NCBI RefSeq assembly: GCF_017301335.1
Contig: NZ_CP071247.1
Coordinates: 248,001 to 312,000 of the forward strand
Direction: 5' to 3'
From: Marinobacter salinisoli
GTDB taxonomy: Bacteria; Pseudomonadota; Gammaproteobacteria; Pseudomonadales; Oleiphilaceae
Length of the DNA stretch: 64,000 nt
This document shows, piece by piece, positions 9,143 to 17,551 of this stretch. A program made the position numbers and the translations under genes. The notes beneath the pieces were generated by a model. The model saw nothing but the letters and a program-made list of their open reading frames with translations, was not told the origin of the DNA and ran no database searches. Positions within the stretch are counted from its first letter, which is position 1; every line of letters starts with the position of its first letter.

Positions 9143-9180
9143 GTAGTGGGTTACTACTGATTTTGTAGTGGGTTACTACT
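9143..9180. promoter_or_regulatory. Duplicated 16-bp operator-like dyad between HxlR regulator and flavin reductase
   Basis: The sequence GTAGTGGGTTACTACT occurs exactly twice, at 9143-9158 and 9165-9180. Each copy contains an inverted repeat (AGTAGT-n5-ACTACT in the first). The copies start 22 bases apart, about two helical turns, so two regulator dimers could bind the same face of the DNA. The site lies 59 bases from the regulator start and 75 bases from the reductase start. Confidence 0.78.
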
Positions 9181-9254
9181 GTTCGTGAAGTATTCCGGCC
9201 AACACCCCAGCCCTATAGTGACACTGACAGATCAAACAACCCGAGGTTCTTGTC

Positions 9255-9782
9255 ATGTGTCACTCACCCATCAACACCGTAGACAGCAAACTGTACCGAC
9301 GCGTGCTCGGTCGCTATCCCACCGGGGTAGCGGTTGTCACCATGCAGCACGAAAACGGGCACTACATCGGAATGACCATCAACAGCTTTTGCTCGCTGTC
9401 ACTGAGCCCGGCGCTGGTCAGCATCTGCATTGATGATCGCTCTCCAAACTATAGCAGCTACTACCACAGCAAAGGATTCACGCTTTCCTTCCTCAGCGCC
9501 AGCCAGGCGGCAATCGCCACATTGTTTGCCACCCGCGGCGCCGACAAGTTCAGCAACGTCGATTACTCCCACCCCGAAGCCCAATTCGCACCCGCCATTA
9601 CCGATGCGATCGCGATTCTGGATTGCGAAACCTACCGGCGGATGCCCGTAGGCGACCACCTCATGCTGGTGGGCAAGGTCAGGCACTTCCAACACTCTGA
9701 TCAAGCCCCACTGGTGTTTGAACAAGGTCGATTTACCGGACTCACCGATCACCAGAACACGGCCCAACAAACGGCCGCCTAA
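9255..9782 (+). CDS. Flavin reductase-like (HpaC/ActVB family) protein
   Basis: A 175-residue split-barrel flavin reductase (RRVLGRYPTGVAVVTMQHENGHYIGMTINSFCSLSLSPALVSICIDDRSPNY, then FLSASQAAIATLFATRGADKF). These cytosolic enzymes reduce FMN or FAD with NAD(P)H and hand it to a partner oxygenase. The partner is plausibly the acyl-CoA-dehydrogenase-fold protein encoded 36 bases downstream. The ATG at 9255 is preceded by GAGG at 8-base spacing. Expression is likely governed by the divergent HxlR regulator. Confidence 0.9.
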   Translation: MCHSPINTVDSKLYRRVLGRYPTGVAVVTMQHENGHYIGMTINSFCSLSLSPALVSICIDDRSPNYSSYYHSKGFTLSFLSASQAAIATLFATRGADKFSNVDYSHPEAQFAPAITDAIAILDCETYRRMPVGDHLMLVGKVRHFQHSDQAPLVFEQGRFTGLTDHQNTAQQTAA

Positions 9783-9818
9783 TAAAAAAACACAAATAAC
9801 CTCAGACGGAGAACGACA

Positions 9819-10952
9819 ATGAAACAGTCAACCCAACTCTATGATCGCATTGAAAGCATGGCCCACATCTATGCCGCCAACGGTCAGGAAGCCGATAACA
9901 GCGACCGTTTTTCTGTGGAGAACTACCAGCTCCTTAAGCAGCAAAAGATCTTCTCAGCACTCGTGCCCGAGGATCTGGGCGGCGGTGGTGCCAGCTACCC
10001 GCAAATGTGCCAACTGCTTCAGCACCTGGCGGGAATGCATCCCGCTACCACCCTGTCACTGTCCATGCATCAGCACATCGTCGCCGCCAATCGCTTCAAC
10101 CACATCCATGGCCGGCCCGGTAAGGCACTGCTGGAAAAAGTCGCGGCCAGCGAACTGGCCCTGATCTCCACCGGGGCCGGCGACTGGCTGGCATCCAGTG
10201 GCACACTGACCAAGACCGAGGGCGGCTACCTGATGTCCGCCACCAAGCACTTTGCCAGCGGGTCCCCCGGCGGTGACGTCTTTGTGACCTCCGCGCCCTA
10301 CGAAGACCCCGAAGGCGGCTGGATGGTGTTCCACTTCCCGGTATCCACCAGAGCGGAAGGGGTGAAAATCCTGGATAACTGGCGCCCCATGGGTATGCGC
10401 GGATCGGGTTCCAACTCGGTCATCATGAAAGACGTGTTCATACCCGAAGAAACCATCGCCGCCCGCCGGCCCCGCGGCGAGTACCACGCCATGTGGTCAG
10501 TCGTTCTGCCCGTTGCCCTGCCACTGATCATGTCGGTCTATCTGGGCATCGCCAAGAAGGCCGCCGCCAAGGCCCGGGAACGCTGCACGCAAAGCACTGA
10601 TCCGGTCACGCCCTATTTGCTGGGTGAAATGGAAAACGCACTCACCACCGCCGACGTGATGGTGAAAGACATGGTCGCCATCACCGACGACTTCAACTTC
10701 ACAGCTGACCTGGCCACCGTGAATGAGATGATCAAGCGCAAGACCATAGCGGCGGCTGCGTGCAAGGAAACCGCCATGAAGGCTGTGGAAGCCTGCGGCG
10801 GCCCCGGCTACCTGCGCGACTTCGGCATCGAGAGCCTGCTGCGAGATGTGATGGCGTCCCACTTCCACCCTCTGCAAGAGAAGCGACAGCATCTGTTCAC
10901 CGGCTCCCTGGCGATGGGCCAGGAGCCTCCGGGACAAGCTTTCCAAAGCTAG
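9819..10952 (+). CDS. Acyl-CoA dehydrogenase-fold flavoprotein, likely two-component monooxygenase or dehydrogenase
   Basis: A 377-residue protein with the acyl-CoA dehydrogenase fold: helical N-terminal domain (residues 1-115), central beta domain (about 120-225: LISTGAGDWLASSGTLTKTEGGYLMSATKHFASGSPGGDVFV) and C-terminal helical domain ending GGPGYLRDFGIESLLRDVMAS. Two alternatives exist. It may be a true acyl-CoA dehydrogenase, or a reduced-flavin-dependent oxygenase of the DszC/HsaA/SfnC type. The adjacent flavin reductase favours the oxygenase. I do not see the classic catalytic Glu of short-chain dehydrogenases in an obvious place. The substrate is unknown. Confidence 0.8.
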   Translation: MKQSTQLYDRIESMAHIYAANGQEADNSDRFSVENYQLLKQQKIFSALVPEDLGGGGASYPQMCQLLQHLAGMHPATTLSLSMHQHIVAANRFNHIHGRPGKALLEKVAASELALISTGAGDWLASSGTLTKTEGGYLMSATKHFASGSPGGDVFVTSAPYEDPEGGWMVFHFPVSTRAEGVKILDNWRPMGMRGSGSNSVIMKDVFIPEETIAARRPRGEYHAMWSVVLPVALPLIMSVYLGIAKKAAAKARERCTQSTDPVTPYLLGEMENALTTADVMVKDMVAITDDFNFTADLATVNEMIKRKTIAAAACKETAMKAVEACGGPGYLRDFGIESLLRDVMASHFHPLQEKRQHLFTGSLAMGQEPPGQAFQS

Positions 10953-11061
10953 AATTTGAACGGGAAATACTGAGGACGGGGCCAACGGACGGCCCACCTC
11001 TCCAGCCTTCAGACATAGGTACAACTACAGGCGCAAAACACCGCCTGAGCAAAAAGAAGCC

Positions 11062-11091
11062 TTGAAGTACAACAAACCGGACACATATACT
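11062..11091 (+). promoter_or_regulatory. ssrA promoter
   Basis: TTGAAG (-35, 11062-11067) and TATACT (-10, 11086-11091) are separated by 18 bases. The -10 ends 8 bases before the inferred first base of tmRNA at 11100, the right distance for a transcription start. Confidence 0.72.
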
Positions 11092-11099
11092 GAGCATAA

Positions 11100-11467
11100 G
11101 GGGACGACATGGCTTCGACGCTGGTGACGAACCCTTGGGTGCATGTCGAGATGGCAGCCAATCTCGTAAATCAAAAGCTGCAATTAAATAGTCGCAAACG
11201 ACGAAAACTACGCACTGGCGGCCTAAGGGCCTGCCAGTCGTCCCGGCTAGGATGCCTGTAACCTAGTAGCAACATCCCGGGACGTCATCGCTAACAGGAT
11301 GCTCCGCTAATCAGATCCCACTGGCTAGCGGCTAAGATTAAAAGGGATCGCCTCTTGCACCCTGACCTTCGGGTCGCTTGAGGTTAAATCAATAGAAGGA
11401 CACTAAGCATGTAGATCTCAAGGCCTAGTGCTGGCGGACGCGGGTTCAATTCCCGCCGTCTCCACCA
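11100..11467 (+). ncRNA. ssrA: tmRNA (SsrA RNA)
   Basis: A 368-base tmRNA. The 5' end GGGGACG pairs with CGTCTCC before the 3' terminal ACCA (11464-11467) to form the tRNA-like acceptor stem, with one G-T pair. The T arm is GCGGGTTCAATTCCCGC (11440-11456). The tag reading frame at 11194-11226 reads GCA AAC GAC GAA AAC TAC GCA CTG GCG GCC TAA, giving ANDENYALAA and stop, the expected proteobacterial degradation tag. The RNA rescues stalled ribosomes with SmpB, encoded at 6315. Its 3' end doubles as the attachment site of the downstream integrated element, and the gene remains complete. Confidence 0.97.
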
Positions 11468-11469
11468 AA
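11453..11469 (+). repeat. attL, 17-bp direct repeat in the ssrA 3' end
   Basis: CCGCCGTCTCCACCAAA is identical to 29329-29345. It covers the 3' side of the tmRNA T stem and acceptor stem plus ACCA and two further bases. Flanking bases differ immediately outside the repeat on both sides. Confidence 0.92.
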
Positions 11470-11513
11470 TTAGGAATTGACGGGACCCTCCCGGAATTCA
11501 AAACCTCACAGAA

Positions 11514-11537
11514 AGCCCCGAAACTCGGGGCTTTTTT
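11514..11537 (+). terminator. Intrinsic terminator downstream of ssrA (element copy)
   Basis: An 8-bp perfect stem, AGCCCCGA (11514-11521) with TCGGGGCT (11525-11532), is followed by a T run. It lies inside the island, 47 bases after the tmRNA 3' end, so the element appears to supply a replacement terminator for ssrA. The displaced chromosomal terminator is at 29354. Confidence 0.9.
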
Positions 11538-11591
11538 CGTTTATATCTTCCCGACACATCCGCATTCTTCCACTGGAATCCTGCCCCACCC

Positions 11592-11640
11592 GGGGGTATC
11601 TTTGGGGGTACATATGGGGATCACCAGAACACATACCCCC
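11592..11640 (+). repeat. Left-end phased GGGGGTA repeats (candidate integrase arm sites)
   Basis: GGGGGTA occurs at 11592-11598 and 11604-11610, exactly 12 bases apart. A degenerate third copy (GGGGATC) follows at 11616, again 12 bases on, and an inverted copy TACCCCC lies at 11634-11640. The same heptamer pair with the same 12-base step occurs at the right end (29247, 29259). Position just inside both ends fits arm-type integrase or excisionase binding sites. Confidence 0.65.
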
Positions 11641-11671
11641 AAACTGCGCGCCCCAGCATGGAGACTAGGCC

Positions 11672-12910
11672 GTGAGCAGAACCATGAATAAGCTAACAAA
11701 AAACACCATCAAACACGCTTCGTTCGAAAAATTCGGCAAACGAACCAAGCTGGCCGATGGCGGTGGTCTGTATTTGGACGTCCAAAAAGCGGGTCGGTAC
11801 TGGCGAATGAAGTACCGATTCGGGGGAAAGGAGAAACTTCTTGCCCTTGGTGTTTACCCCTCGATATCGCTCAAGGAAGCCCGAACCAAACGGGATGAAG
11901 CCAAACGCCTGCTGGCAGACAGTATCGACCCCATGACGCACCGCAGTTCAATCAAGACCGAGCGTATCCAGACAGCCACCAACACGTTTAAAGCGGTCGC
12001 GGAGGAATGGCTGGAACACGTGCACAAAAAATCAGTGGGCGAAACAACGTCAGGACGAAATGAACGCCGCCTGGAAATGTATGCGTACCCCAAACTTGGC
12101 CGACAGCCCATCGCTGAGGTCGAACCAACGGACGTGCTGGCGGTCCTTCGGGACATCGAAAAAGCTGGCCACCTGGAAAGCGCCCATCGGGTAAAAACCC
12201 TCATCGGGCAGATCTTTCGGTATGCCGTGAGCATAGGCTGCGCGCGACGGGACGTAACCGGCGATCTGCGAGGCATTCTTCCCCCGTCCAAACCGAAACA
12301 TCATGCCGCCATCGTCACGCCCGATGAAATCGCTAAATTGCTGAACCTGATAGACGGCTATTGGGGAACGCCAACCGTGCGCCTGGCATTGAATATGTCA
12401 CCTTATGTTTTCCTGCGTCCGGGTGAGCTTCGAACCATGCGCTGGGATGAAATTGACTGGGAGGACGCGACCTGGGCTCGGGAGAAGACCAAAAATGGCG
12501 AAGCCTTCATCGTTCCATTGGCGAGGCAAGTCGTAGAGATCCTGCATGAGCTTCACGAGATCAACGGCAAATCGGAATGGGTGTTTCCGAACGGCCATAG
12601 CCGGAAACGACCTATGAGCGATAACGGAATCAACTCTGCCCTGAAACGCATGGAGCTCCGAGACATCATGACCCCACACGGTTTCCGTGCCATGGCCAGA
12701 ACCGTGCTAGCTGAGCGCTTAGGCTTCCCAACCGAGATTATCGAAATGCAGCTAGCGCACCGTGTACGGGACGTGCATGGCAGAGCATATAACCGCACCA
12801 CCTGGCTTCCCGAACGCCGGACCATGATGAAGAAATGGGCTGACTATCTGGACGGATTAAAGGCTACCAATAAAAACGTCACCCCGATTCACCGGGCGGA
12901 AAAAGTATAA
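11672..12910 (+). CDS. Tyrosine recombinase/integrase, P4 family (DUF4102-type N-terminus)
   Basis: A 412-residue integrase. The N-terminal DUF4102 arm-binding domain is residues 5-95 (DGGGLYLDVQKAGRYWRMKYRFGGKEKLLALGVYPSISLKEAR). A SAM-like core-binding domain (about 105-210) and the catalytic domain follow. The visible catalytic set is Arg254 (ELRTMRW), His336-x-x-Arg339 (HGFR), His363 and the nucleophile Tyr373. It would catalyse integration at ssrA and excision. The GTG at 11672 has GGAG 8 bases upstream and is preferred to ATG 11684. It lies directly after attL, as usual for this family. Confidence 0.95.
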   Translation: MSRTMNKLTKNTIKHASFEKFGKRTKLADGGGLYLDVQKAGRYWRMKYRFGGKEKLLALGVYPSISLKEARTKRDEAKRLLADSIDPMTHRSSIKTERIQTATNTFKAVAEEWLEHVHKKSVGETTSGRNERRLEMYAYPKLGRQPIAEVEPTDVLAVLRDIEKAGHLESAHRVKTLIGQIFRYAVSIGCARRDVTGDLRGILPPSKPKHHAAIVTPDEIAKLLNLIDGYWGTPTVRLALNMSPYVFLRPGELRTMRWDEIDWEDATWAREKTKNGEAFIVPLARQVVEILHELHEINGKSEWVFPNGHSRKRPMSDNGINSALKRMELRDIMTPHGFRAMARTVLAERLGFPTEIIEMQLAHRVRDVHGRAYNRTTWLPERRTMMKKWADYLDGLKATNKNVTPIHRAEKV

Positions 12911-12996
12911 CTACAGAATCCCGGCGGGAGCAGAGTGGACACCCACTTCGGCCGCCTGACGCGGATTCCCGAACAAGAGGCACCAAAAGAATCCCT

Positions 12997-13962
12997 ATGT
13001 CACCAAAGCTAGCAAGTCTGAAAGAGTGGTTTCCGTTAGACGAGGCAGCGGAATACTGCACCACGGTCCTTGAAGAGGACGTCTCCGAGGCTGAACTAAT
13101 CGCACTTATCAATCAGGGAAAGCTGATCGGATCACTCTATCTTGAACACGAATACTTGGCTGCGGCAGGTAAGGTGCTTTCCAAGCAGGAATATCGTGAA
13201 CTTAACGCCCGAAGGGGAGGACGAAAACCAATCACTCCGCATCTAAGCTTCCATGAACAGAACCGAATTCATGTTCCCGATCTAACTCAAATCCACACGG
13301 ATGGATCCCTGCCAGGGGATTGCCAGCGTGAATCAGCGCCGGGGCTTACAGACAAAGCTGCCGCAAAGTCTACCGATGATCCGATACTTTTTAGCCATGA
13401 ACTACTGCCGGACCGCAGCGGCTTGCTGGAACTCAAGTTGGACGCTCTTGAGCCGATCACGGGGGTCTGGGATCTAGCCATGGTTGGCATGGAATCTTGG
13501 ACCTTTATGGAACCGTGGCCAGACACTGAAATTGAGGGGGTAACCCCCTACCGTCTAAAAAACTGCCTTAACGGGATAATATTGAAGGCGCCAAGCGAAA
13601 ATAGATGGGTGAGACTTTTCCACGAGGCCATTCCAGGCAAGTTTCACGCTACCTGTGACCTACCCAAGCATGGAGTGTTAGTAATCCGACGCGATGAGCT
13701 GAATCGTTTAATTGGTTCGGCAAATAACGCGAAGAGTAACCCCAATATAAACTTTGACAGATCCGAGCTACCGTCTCAGATCGAAGCGCTGATTCTTGCA
13801 CACCTGAAGTATTGGAAAAACGCAAACCGCAACGAAAGGCAAGACTGCCCCAAAAAGGAGGATGTAAAGGCTTGGCTTATGGAGCAGGGATTGAGTGCAA
13901 AACTTGCAGACGCAGGCTCAACATTTGCCAAACCGGACTGGGCGATAGATAAGGGGTGGTAA
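12997..13962 (+). CDS. Hypothetical protein, island-encoded
   Basis: A 321-residue protein I cannot name. The N-terminus (KEWFPLDEAAEYCTTVLEEDVSEAELIALINQGKLIGSLYLEH, residues 5-50) looks like a small helix-turn-helix/excisionase-like domain seen at the start of many mobile-element proteins of unknown function. The middle is poorly conserved, and the C-terminus (about 255-315) is helical and charged (KNANRNERQDCPKKEDVKAW). No catalytic motif or membrane segment is visible. The start ATG at 12997 is preceded weakly by AAAAGAA. It lies between the integrase and the AlpA-like gene, so a role in element biology is a guess. Confidence 0.72.
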   Translation: MSPKLASLKEWFPLDEAAEYCTTVLEEDVSEAELIALINQGKLIGSLYLEHEYLAAAGKVLSKQEYRELNARRGGRKPITPHLSFHEQNRIHVPDLTQIHTDGSLPGDCQRESAPGLTDKAAAKSTDDPILFSHELLPDRSGLLELKLDALEPITGVWDLAMVGMESWTFMEPWPDTEIEGVTPYRLKNCLNGIILKAPSENRWVRLFHEAIPGKFHATCDLPKHGVLVIRRDELNRLIGSANNAKSNPNINFDRSELPSQIEALILAHLKYWKNANRNERQDCPKKEDVKAWLMEQGLSAKLADAGSTFAKPDWAIDKGW

Positions 13963-14068
13963 ATTTACCCCTATACCCCCTTCAGCTCAGACAACTAAAG
14001 GCCCAAGAGCCCGGTCACCACCCCCACCCCTGCACCCCCTACACCTGTGCAGGCCTCTCCGGCAAGGC

Positions 14069-14110
14069 GAGGATTACCCCACATCCAACGGGAACCAAGG
14101 GGTAATCCTC
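14069..14110 (+). promoter_or_regulatory. Perfect 12-bp inverted repeat abutting the AlpA-like start codon
   Basis: GAGGATTACCCC (14069-14080) and GGGGTAATCCTC (14099-14110) are exact complements separated by 18 bases, with the half-site centres 30 bases apart (near three helical turns). The right arm ends one base before the ATG at 14112 and includes the only Shine-Dalgarno-like bases (AAGGGG). As RNA it would hide the ribosome site; as DNA it could be a two-site operator. Confidence 0.72.
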
Positions 14111-14111
14111 A

Positions 14112-14339
14112 ATGACCGAAGTTTTTCAAGCCGCAGAAAACATCCAACCTCAGATCGAACGCATGCTTCGCCGCCCCGAAGTCGAAGCCATCACCGGTCG
14201 CAGCCGCAGTGCGATCTATGAAGGGATGGCCAACGGAACCTTTCCTAAACCCGTAAAAATCGGGGCACGTGCCGTGGCGTGGCCGGAGTCTGTAATCCGT
14301 CAATGGATTGCAGACCGGATGATGGAGGGCCAGGCATGA
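14112..14339 (+). CDS. AlpA-family DNA-binding regulator / excisionase-like protein
   Basis: A 75-residue protein with the AlpA/MerR-like helix-turn-helix (MLRRPEVEAITGRSRSAIYEGMANGTFPKPVKIGARAVAWPESVIRQWIADR). AlpA proteins activate integrase or act as excision factors in P4-like and CP4-57-type elements; CP4-57 also occupies ssrA in E. coli. The gene overlaps the Toprim gene by ATGA, so they are translationally coupled. A perfect inverted repeat touches its start codon, suggesting autoregulation. Confidence 0.9.
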   Translation: MTEVFQAAENIQPQIERMLRRPEVEAITGRSRSAIYEGMANGTFPKPVKIGARAVAWPESVIRQWIADRMMEGQA

Positions 14340-15337
14340 AAAAAGCGCCCGCCACCGAAGCAGCAAAGCGCCTGACCCGGCACAAGTATAACAGTACACA
14401 GCCAGAAACACGCACGGTACGCAGTTGTGCCGATTGCTTAGCATCCATTCATGCAACGCTGCTGCAAGCGGATATAACGCCGGTCGATGTTGATGCCTTG
14501 ATGGCCCGCATACAGATCACCGACGGCGAAGTGATACGATTCGCTACTGCTGGAAAACCACGCCACAAAAACGGCTGGCTGATTGCTTACCATGATCGCG
14601 GTCTTCCGCATGTGGTGATCGCTGGAGACTGGAGTAGCGGGGCCGAAACCAAGTGGATTGCCGGAACCACAAGCAGCCTTACCGCAGCCGAAAAGCAGAG
14701 ACTGCAACACCGCATCCACGAAGCCCGTGAGACCAGAAAGGCAAAACAGATCCGCCAATGGGAGCGAGTGGCCGCAAAAGCCGCTCGCCTCTGGCACGCC
14801 AGCTCACCCGCTGCCCCAAATCATCCCTACCTTCGACGCAAAGGTATTCAGGCCCACGGGGCCCGCCAGATAGGGCGAAACATCGTCTTACTCATCACTG
14901 ACTTCTACGGCAAAGCCTGGAGCCTGCAAACCATAAACGAAGCCGGGGAAAAGCGGCTTTTGGCCGGTGGCAGGAAGTCCGGCAACTTCGTAGTTGTCGC
15001 TGGCCCGGCATGCCCGGCCCGCATACTGATTTGCGAGGGCTACGCAACGGGCTGCACCCTGGCCGAACTCCATCCGGAAGCCCTGGTGCTGGCAGCCCTT
15101 GATTGCGGCAACCTCAAGACGGTCGCAACCGGCGCCAGGAACCGATGGCCCAGCGTAGAACTGATTATCTGCGGTGATGATGACCGCAAAACCCCCGGCA
15201 ACCCAGGCGCCAAGGGCGCGCACGCAGCAGCAGTGGCTGCTAGTGCGAAGCTTGCTCTGCCCACTTGGCCTCCAGCGGCTCCACTACACCTATCGGACTT
15301 CAATGACTTGATCAACTGGCAGGGGGGCGCAGCATGA
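14336..15337 (+). CDS. Toprim-domain primase-like protein
   Basis: A 333-residue protein. The C-terminal part has a Toprim fold: ARILICEGYATGCTLAEL carries the conserved Glu, and ELIICGDDDRKTPG carries the Asp-rich motif with DDD. The N-terminal part (NGWLIAYHDRGLPHVVIAGDWSSG) matches the domain preceding Toprim in phage and plasmid primase/helicase proteins. No zinc-ribbon is visible. Such proteins prime element replication. It overlaps both neighbours by four bases, in an AlpA-Toprim-DUF3987 operon. Confidence 0.86.
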   Translation: MKKAPATEAAKRLTRHKYNSTQPETRTVRSCADCLASIHATLLQADITPVDVDALMARIQITDGEVIRFATAGKPRHKNGWLIAYHDRGLPHVVIAGDWSSGAETKWIAGTTSSLTAAEKQRLQHRIHEARETRKAKQIRQWERVAAKAARLWHASSPAAPNHPYLRRKGIQAHGARQIGRNIVLLITDFYGKAWSLQTINEAGEKRLLAGGRKSGNFVVVAGPACPARILICEGYATGCTLAELHPEALVLAALDCGNLKTVATGARNRWPSVELIICGDDDRKTPGNPGAKGAHAAAVAASAKLALPTWPPAAPLHLSDFNDLINWQGGAA

Positions 15338-16881
15338 GCAAACAGCCCCCGATGGCAATCATTGATCCGCGAACCAATGTACAAACACCATTGCCTGGCT
15401 TTGACGCCAACCCCATCCCCCTCACACGCAAAGCGCCAGCACCCGAGTATCCGGTCGAGGCTCTTGGAGAACTTCTCGGCCGCGCCGCAACCGCCCTGGC
15501 GCATCATGTCCAAGCCCCTGTCGGGATGGCCGCACAATCTGTACTCGCAGCTGCCTCACTGGCCGTCCACGGTCATGCCAACGTGCAAAAAGGGGGCATC
15601 GGTATAAGCCCCTTAAGCCTGTACTTTCTCACCATCGCGGCCAGCGGCGAGCGCAAGAGCTCGCTCGACAACCTCGCCATGAAACCCGTGTACGACTACC
15701 AGAAGGAGCGGCGGGAAGAGTATGAATTCCTTATGGCGAAATACCGGGCGGACATGGAGGCTCATGAAATGCGCCATAAAAGTATCGTGGCAAGCTACAA
15801 AGGACACGGCAAAAAGCCCAAACCCTTGACCCATGACGAACAGCAAGCCCTGGCATCCGATCTGGCAGAACTAGAGAAGAATCGTCCGACACCACCAAGC
15901 CGGCCTCATATCTTGATGGAGGAGCCCACAGCTGAAGGCATCTATAAACATTTCCTGGAATCCCTGCCATCAGGAGGCCTTTTCTCCGACGAGGGTGGCG
16001 GATTCTTCAGTGGCCACGGTATGTCCGACGAGGCAAAAGGCAGAACAATCACCCTGCTCTCCCAACTCTGGGATGGCAAGCCGATTACCCGAACGAGGGC
16101 TGCCGCAGGGGAGTCCGGGGTTCTGGCCGGCCGTCGCCTCGCTGCTCATCTGATGATACAACCGGTGATCGCTGACAAGGTACTGTCCGACAGGCTGATG
16201 ATGGGGCAAGGCTTTTTGGCCCGTTTTCTCGTTTGTAGTGATCGCTCGCTGGTCGGCAGCCGCTTTCTGGCAAATCGCCCCCGAGATGAGCGCGCACTCC
16301 ACGACCCGGCAATCAACCAGTTCTGGGAAAGGATATCAGAGCTGATCCGGCAGTCCCTGCCAACCGACGAAGCCGGAGAGATAGACCCCGTCATCCTTCC
16401 GATCAACGGGGCTGCCTATGACCAATGGACGAACGTACACGACACCATCGAGGAGCAGTTAGGCCCCCATGGTGAATTCTCCGTTATCCCTGGCTTTGCC
16501 TCGAAAGCTGCCGATAACGTCGCTCGAATTGCAGCCGTTCTTAGCTATGTTGAAACGGGCGCAGCTCCAGATAAGGAACACATCAACCGAGCTGCAGAAA
16601 TCATCCAGTATTTTCTGCAAACCATGCTTCAGCGGTCGCAGGAAGCCTCAAGTGGTGCAGCAGAACACGACGCCATGGAGTTGGCTGACTGGATCAAACG
16701 CAACGGGGGCGAACTGCACGCCAACAACTTCAACAAACTTCCCGCCGCTTACCGAAAAGCACAAACCGCCCGGGCACTCCTGGCCTTGCTAGTGGAGTGC
16801 GGACATGCCGTCGTCACCGCAATCGGTCCCAACCGAAAGCCTCGCGCTTGGCAGCTGGTGGAGGGCGACGAAAATGTTTGA
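15334..16881 (+). CDS. DUF3987-domain protein (helicase-like replication protein)
   Basis: A 515-residue protein with the DUF3987 layout. A Walker-A-like segment TIAASGERKSSLDN lies near residue 100, followed by a charged helical insert (about 125-185), the PTAEGIYKHF and LFSDEGGGFF motifs (about 195-230) and the HLMIQPVIADKVL region. DUF3987 proteins occur beside Toprim primases in phages, satellites and islands and are thought to be replicative ATPases. The start overlaps the preceding stop (ATGA-type). ATPase function is inferred from the family. Confidence 0.85.
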   Translation: MSKQPPMAIIDPRTNVQTPLPGFDANPIPLTRKAPAPEYPVEALGELLGRAATALAHHVQAPVGMAAQSVLAAASLAVHGHANVQKGGIGISPLSLYFLTIAASGERKSSLDNLAMKPVYDYQKERREEYEFLMAKYRADMEAHEMRHKSIVASYKGHGKKPKPLTHDEQQALASDLAELEKNRPTPPSRPHILMEEPTAEGIYKHFLESLPSGGLFSDEGGGFFSGHGMSDEAKGRTITLLSQLWDGKPITRTRAAAGESGVLAGRRLAAHLMIQPVIADKVLSDRLMMGQGFLARFLVCSDRSLVGSRFLANRPRDERALHDPAINQFWERISELIRQSLPTDEAGEIDPVILPINGAAYDQWTNVHDTIEEQLGPHGEFSVIPGFASKAADNVARIAAVLSYVETGAAPDKEHINRAAEIIQYFLQTMLQRSQEASSGAAEHDAMELADWIKRNGGELHANNFNKLPAAYRKAQTARALLALLVECGHAVVTAIGPNRKPRAWQLVEGDENV

Positions 16882-17551
16882 TTTGATGCGGGCAATTCGA
16901 AGCAAGGACGAAAACAACCGGAGTTCACCGGCTGCGGAAACTGCGGATACTGCGGAGAGCGCACCACCACGGTCTGAACACACTGCGGACGATTTGCGGA
17001 AAACGCCGGATTGTTACGATAGCATCGACTCTCCCGCAACCATTTGCAACCATCCGCGAGCTCCCGCATCCCACAGAGTCTCGGAAAAAACGGGTACGCG
17101 GAGTTTTTCTGCAAGTCCGCAACATCCGCAGGCGCCAGTCGGTGAAAACAACCTGAACCCGAATGTCGTGCTGATGGAAATTGCCCAACACCTGCAAGCA
17201 GATCCCCTTATGCTGCTTTTGCTCGTTTCGGAAGATGACATGCAGGCTATCGCCGAGCGAGCATACAGCCGCGATTACCTCATAGCCTACTTCGAACAGA
17301 TGGCGAGGGATGGAAATCCACTGAAGGCTCCGCAATGGATCAAGGATACCTTGCTCCGGCCTGCCCCAAGCCACACCGAGGACCCCGACAAAAACGTGGA
17401 CTGGGAAAGCAACTGGCAAGCTGCCCATGCGCTATTTCTGAACCACCTGATGGCCTGCCCAGCCTGTCTTGCACCACGGGATCGGTACTGCCCCCAAGGC
17501 GCACGCCTGCGTTCGGGGTACCGGTGGGCCTACGAGCAAACAGAAGTTTGA
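16874..17551 (+). CDS. Hypothetical protein with C-terminal Cys cluster
   Basis: A 225-residue protein not recognised. Residues 15-100 are low-complexity and polar (Ser/Asn/Thr-rich), probably disordered. The C-terminal half (about 110-225) is helical and ends in a Cys-rich segment, HLMACPACLAPRDRYCPQG, that could bind zinc. Similar tails occur in small proteins encoded after replication genes in P4-like elements. The ATG at 16874 overlaps the DUF3987 stop by eight bases, so it belongs to the same operon. Confidence 0.68.
   Translation: MFDLMRAIRSKDENNRSSPAAETADTAESAPPRSEHTADDLRKTPDCYDSIDSPATICNHPRAPASHRVSEKTGTRSFSASPQHPQAPVGENNLNPNVVLMEIAQHLQADPLMLLLLVSEDDMQAIAERAYSRDYLIAYFEQMARDGNPLKAPQWIKDTLLRPAPSHTEDPDKNVDWESNWQAAHALFLNHLMACPACLAPRDRYCPQGARLRSGYRWAYEQTEV

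Noticed and set aside
11428..11691. Open frame running across the tmRNA 3' end and attL
   Set aside because: It overlaps a structured RNA and an attachment site and has no protein similarity.
13536..13548. GGGGGTAACCCCC palindrome inside the hypothetical island gene, and TACCCCC at 13974
   Set aside because: Considered as further integrase arm sites, but they are single copies without the 12-base phasing. One or two chance heptamers are expected in 18 kb.
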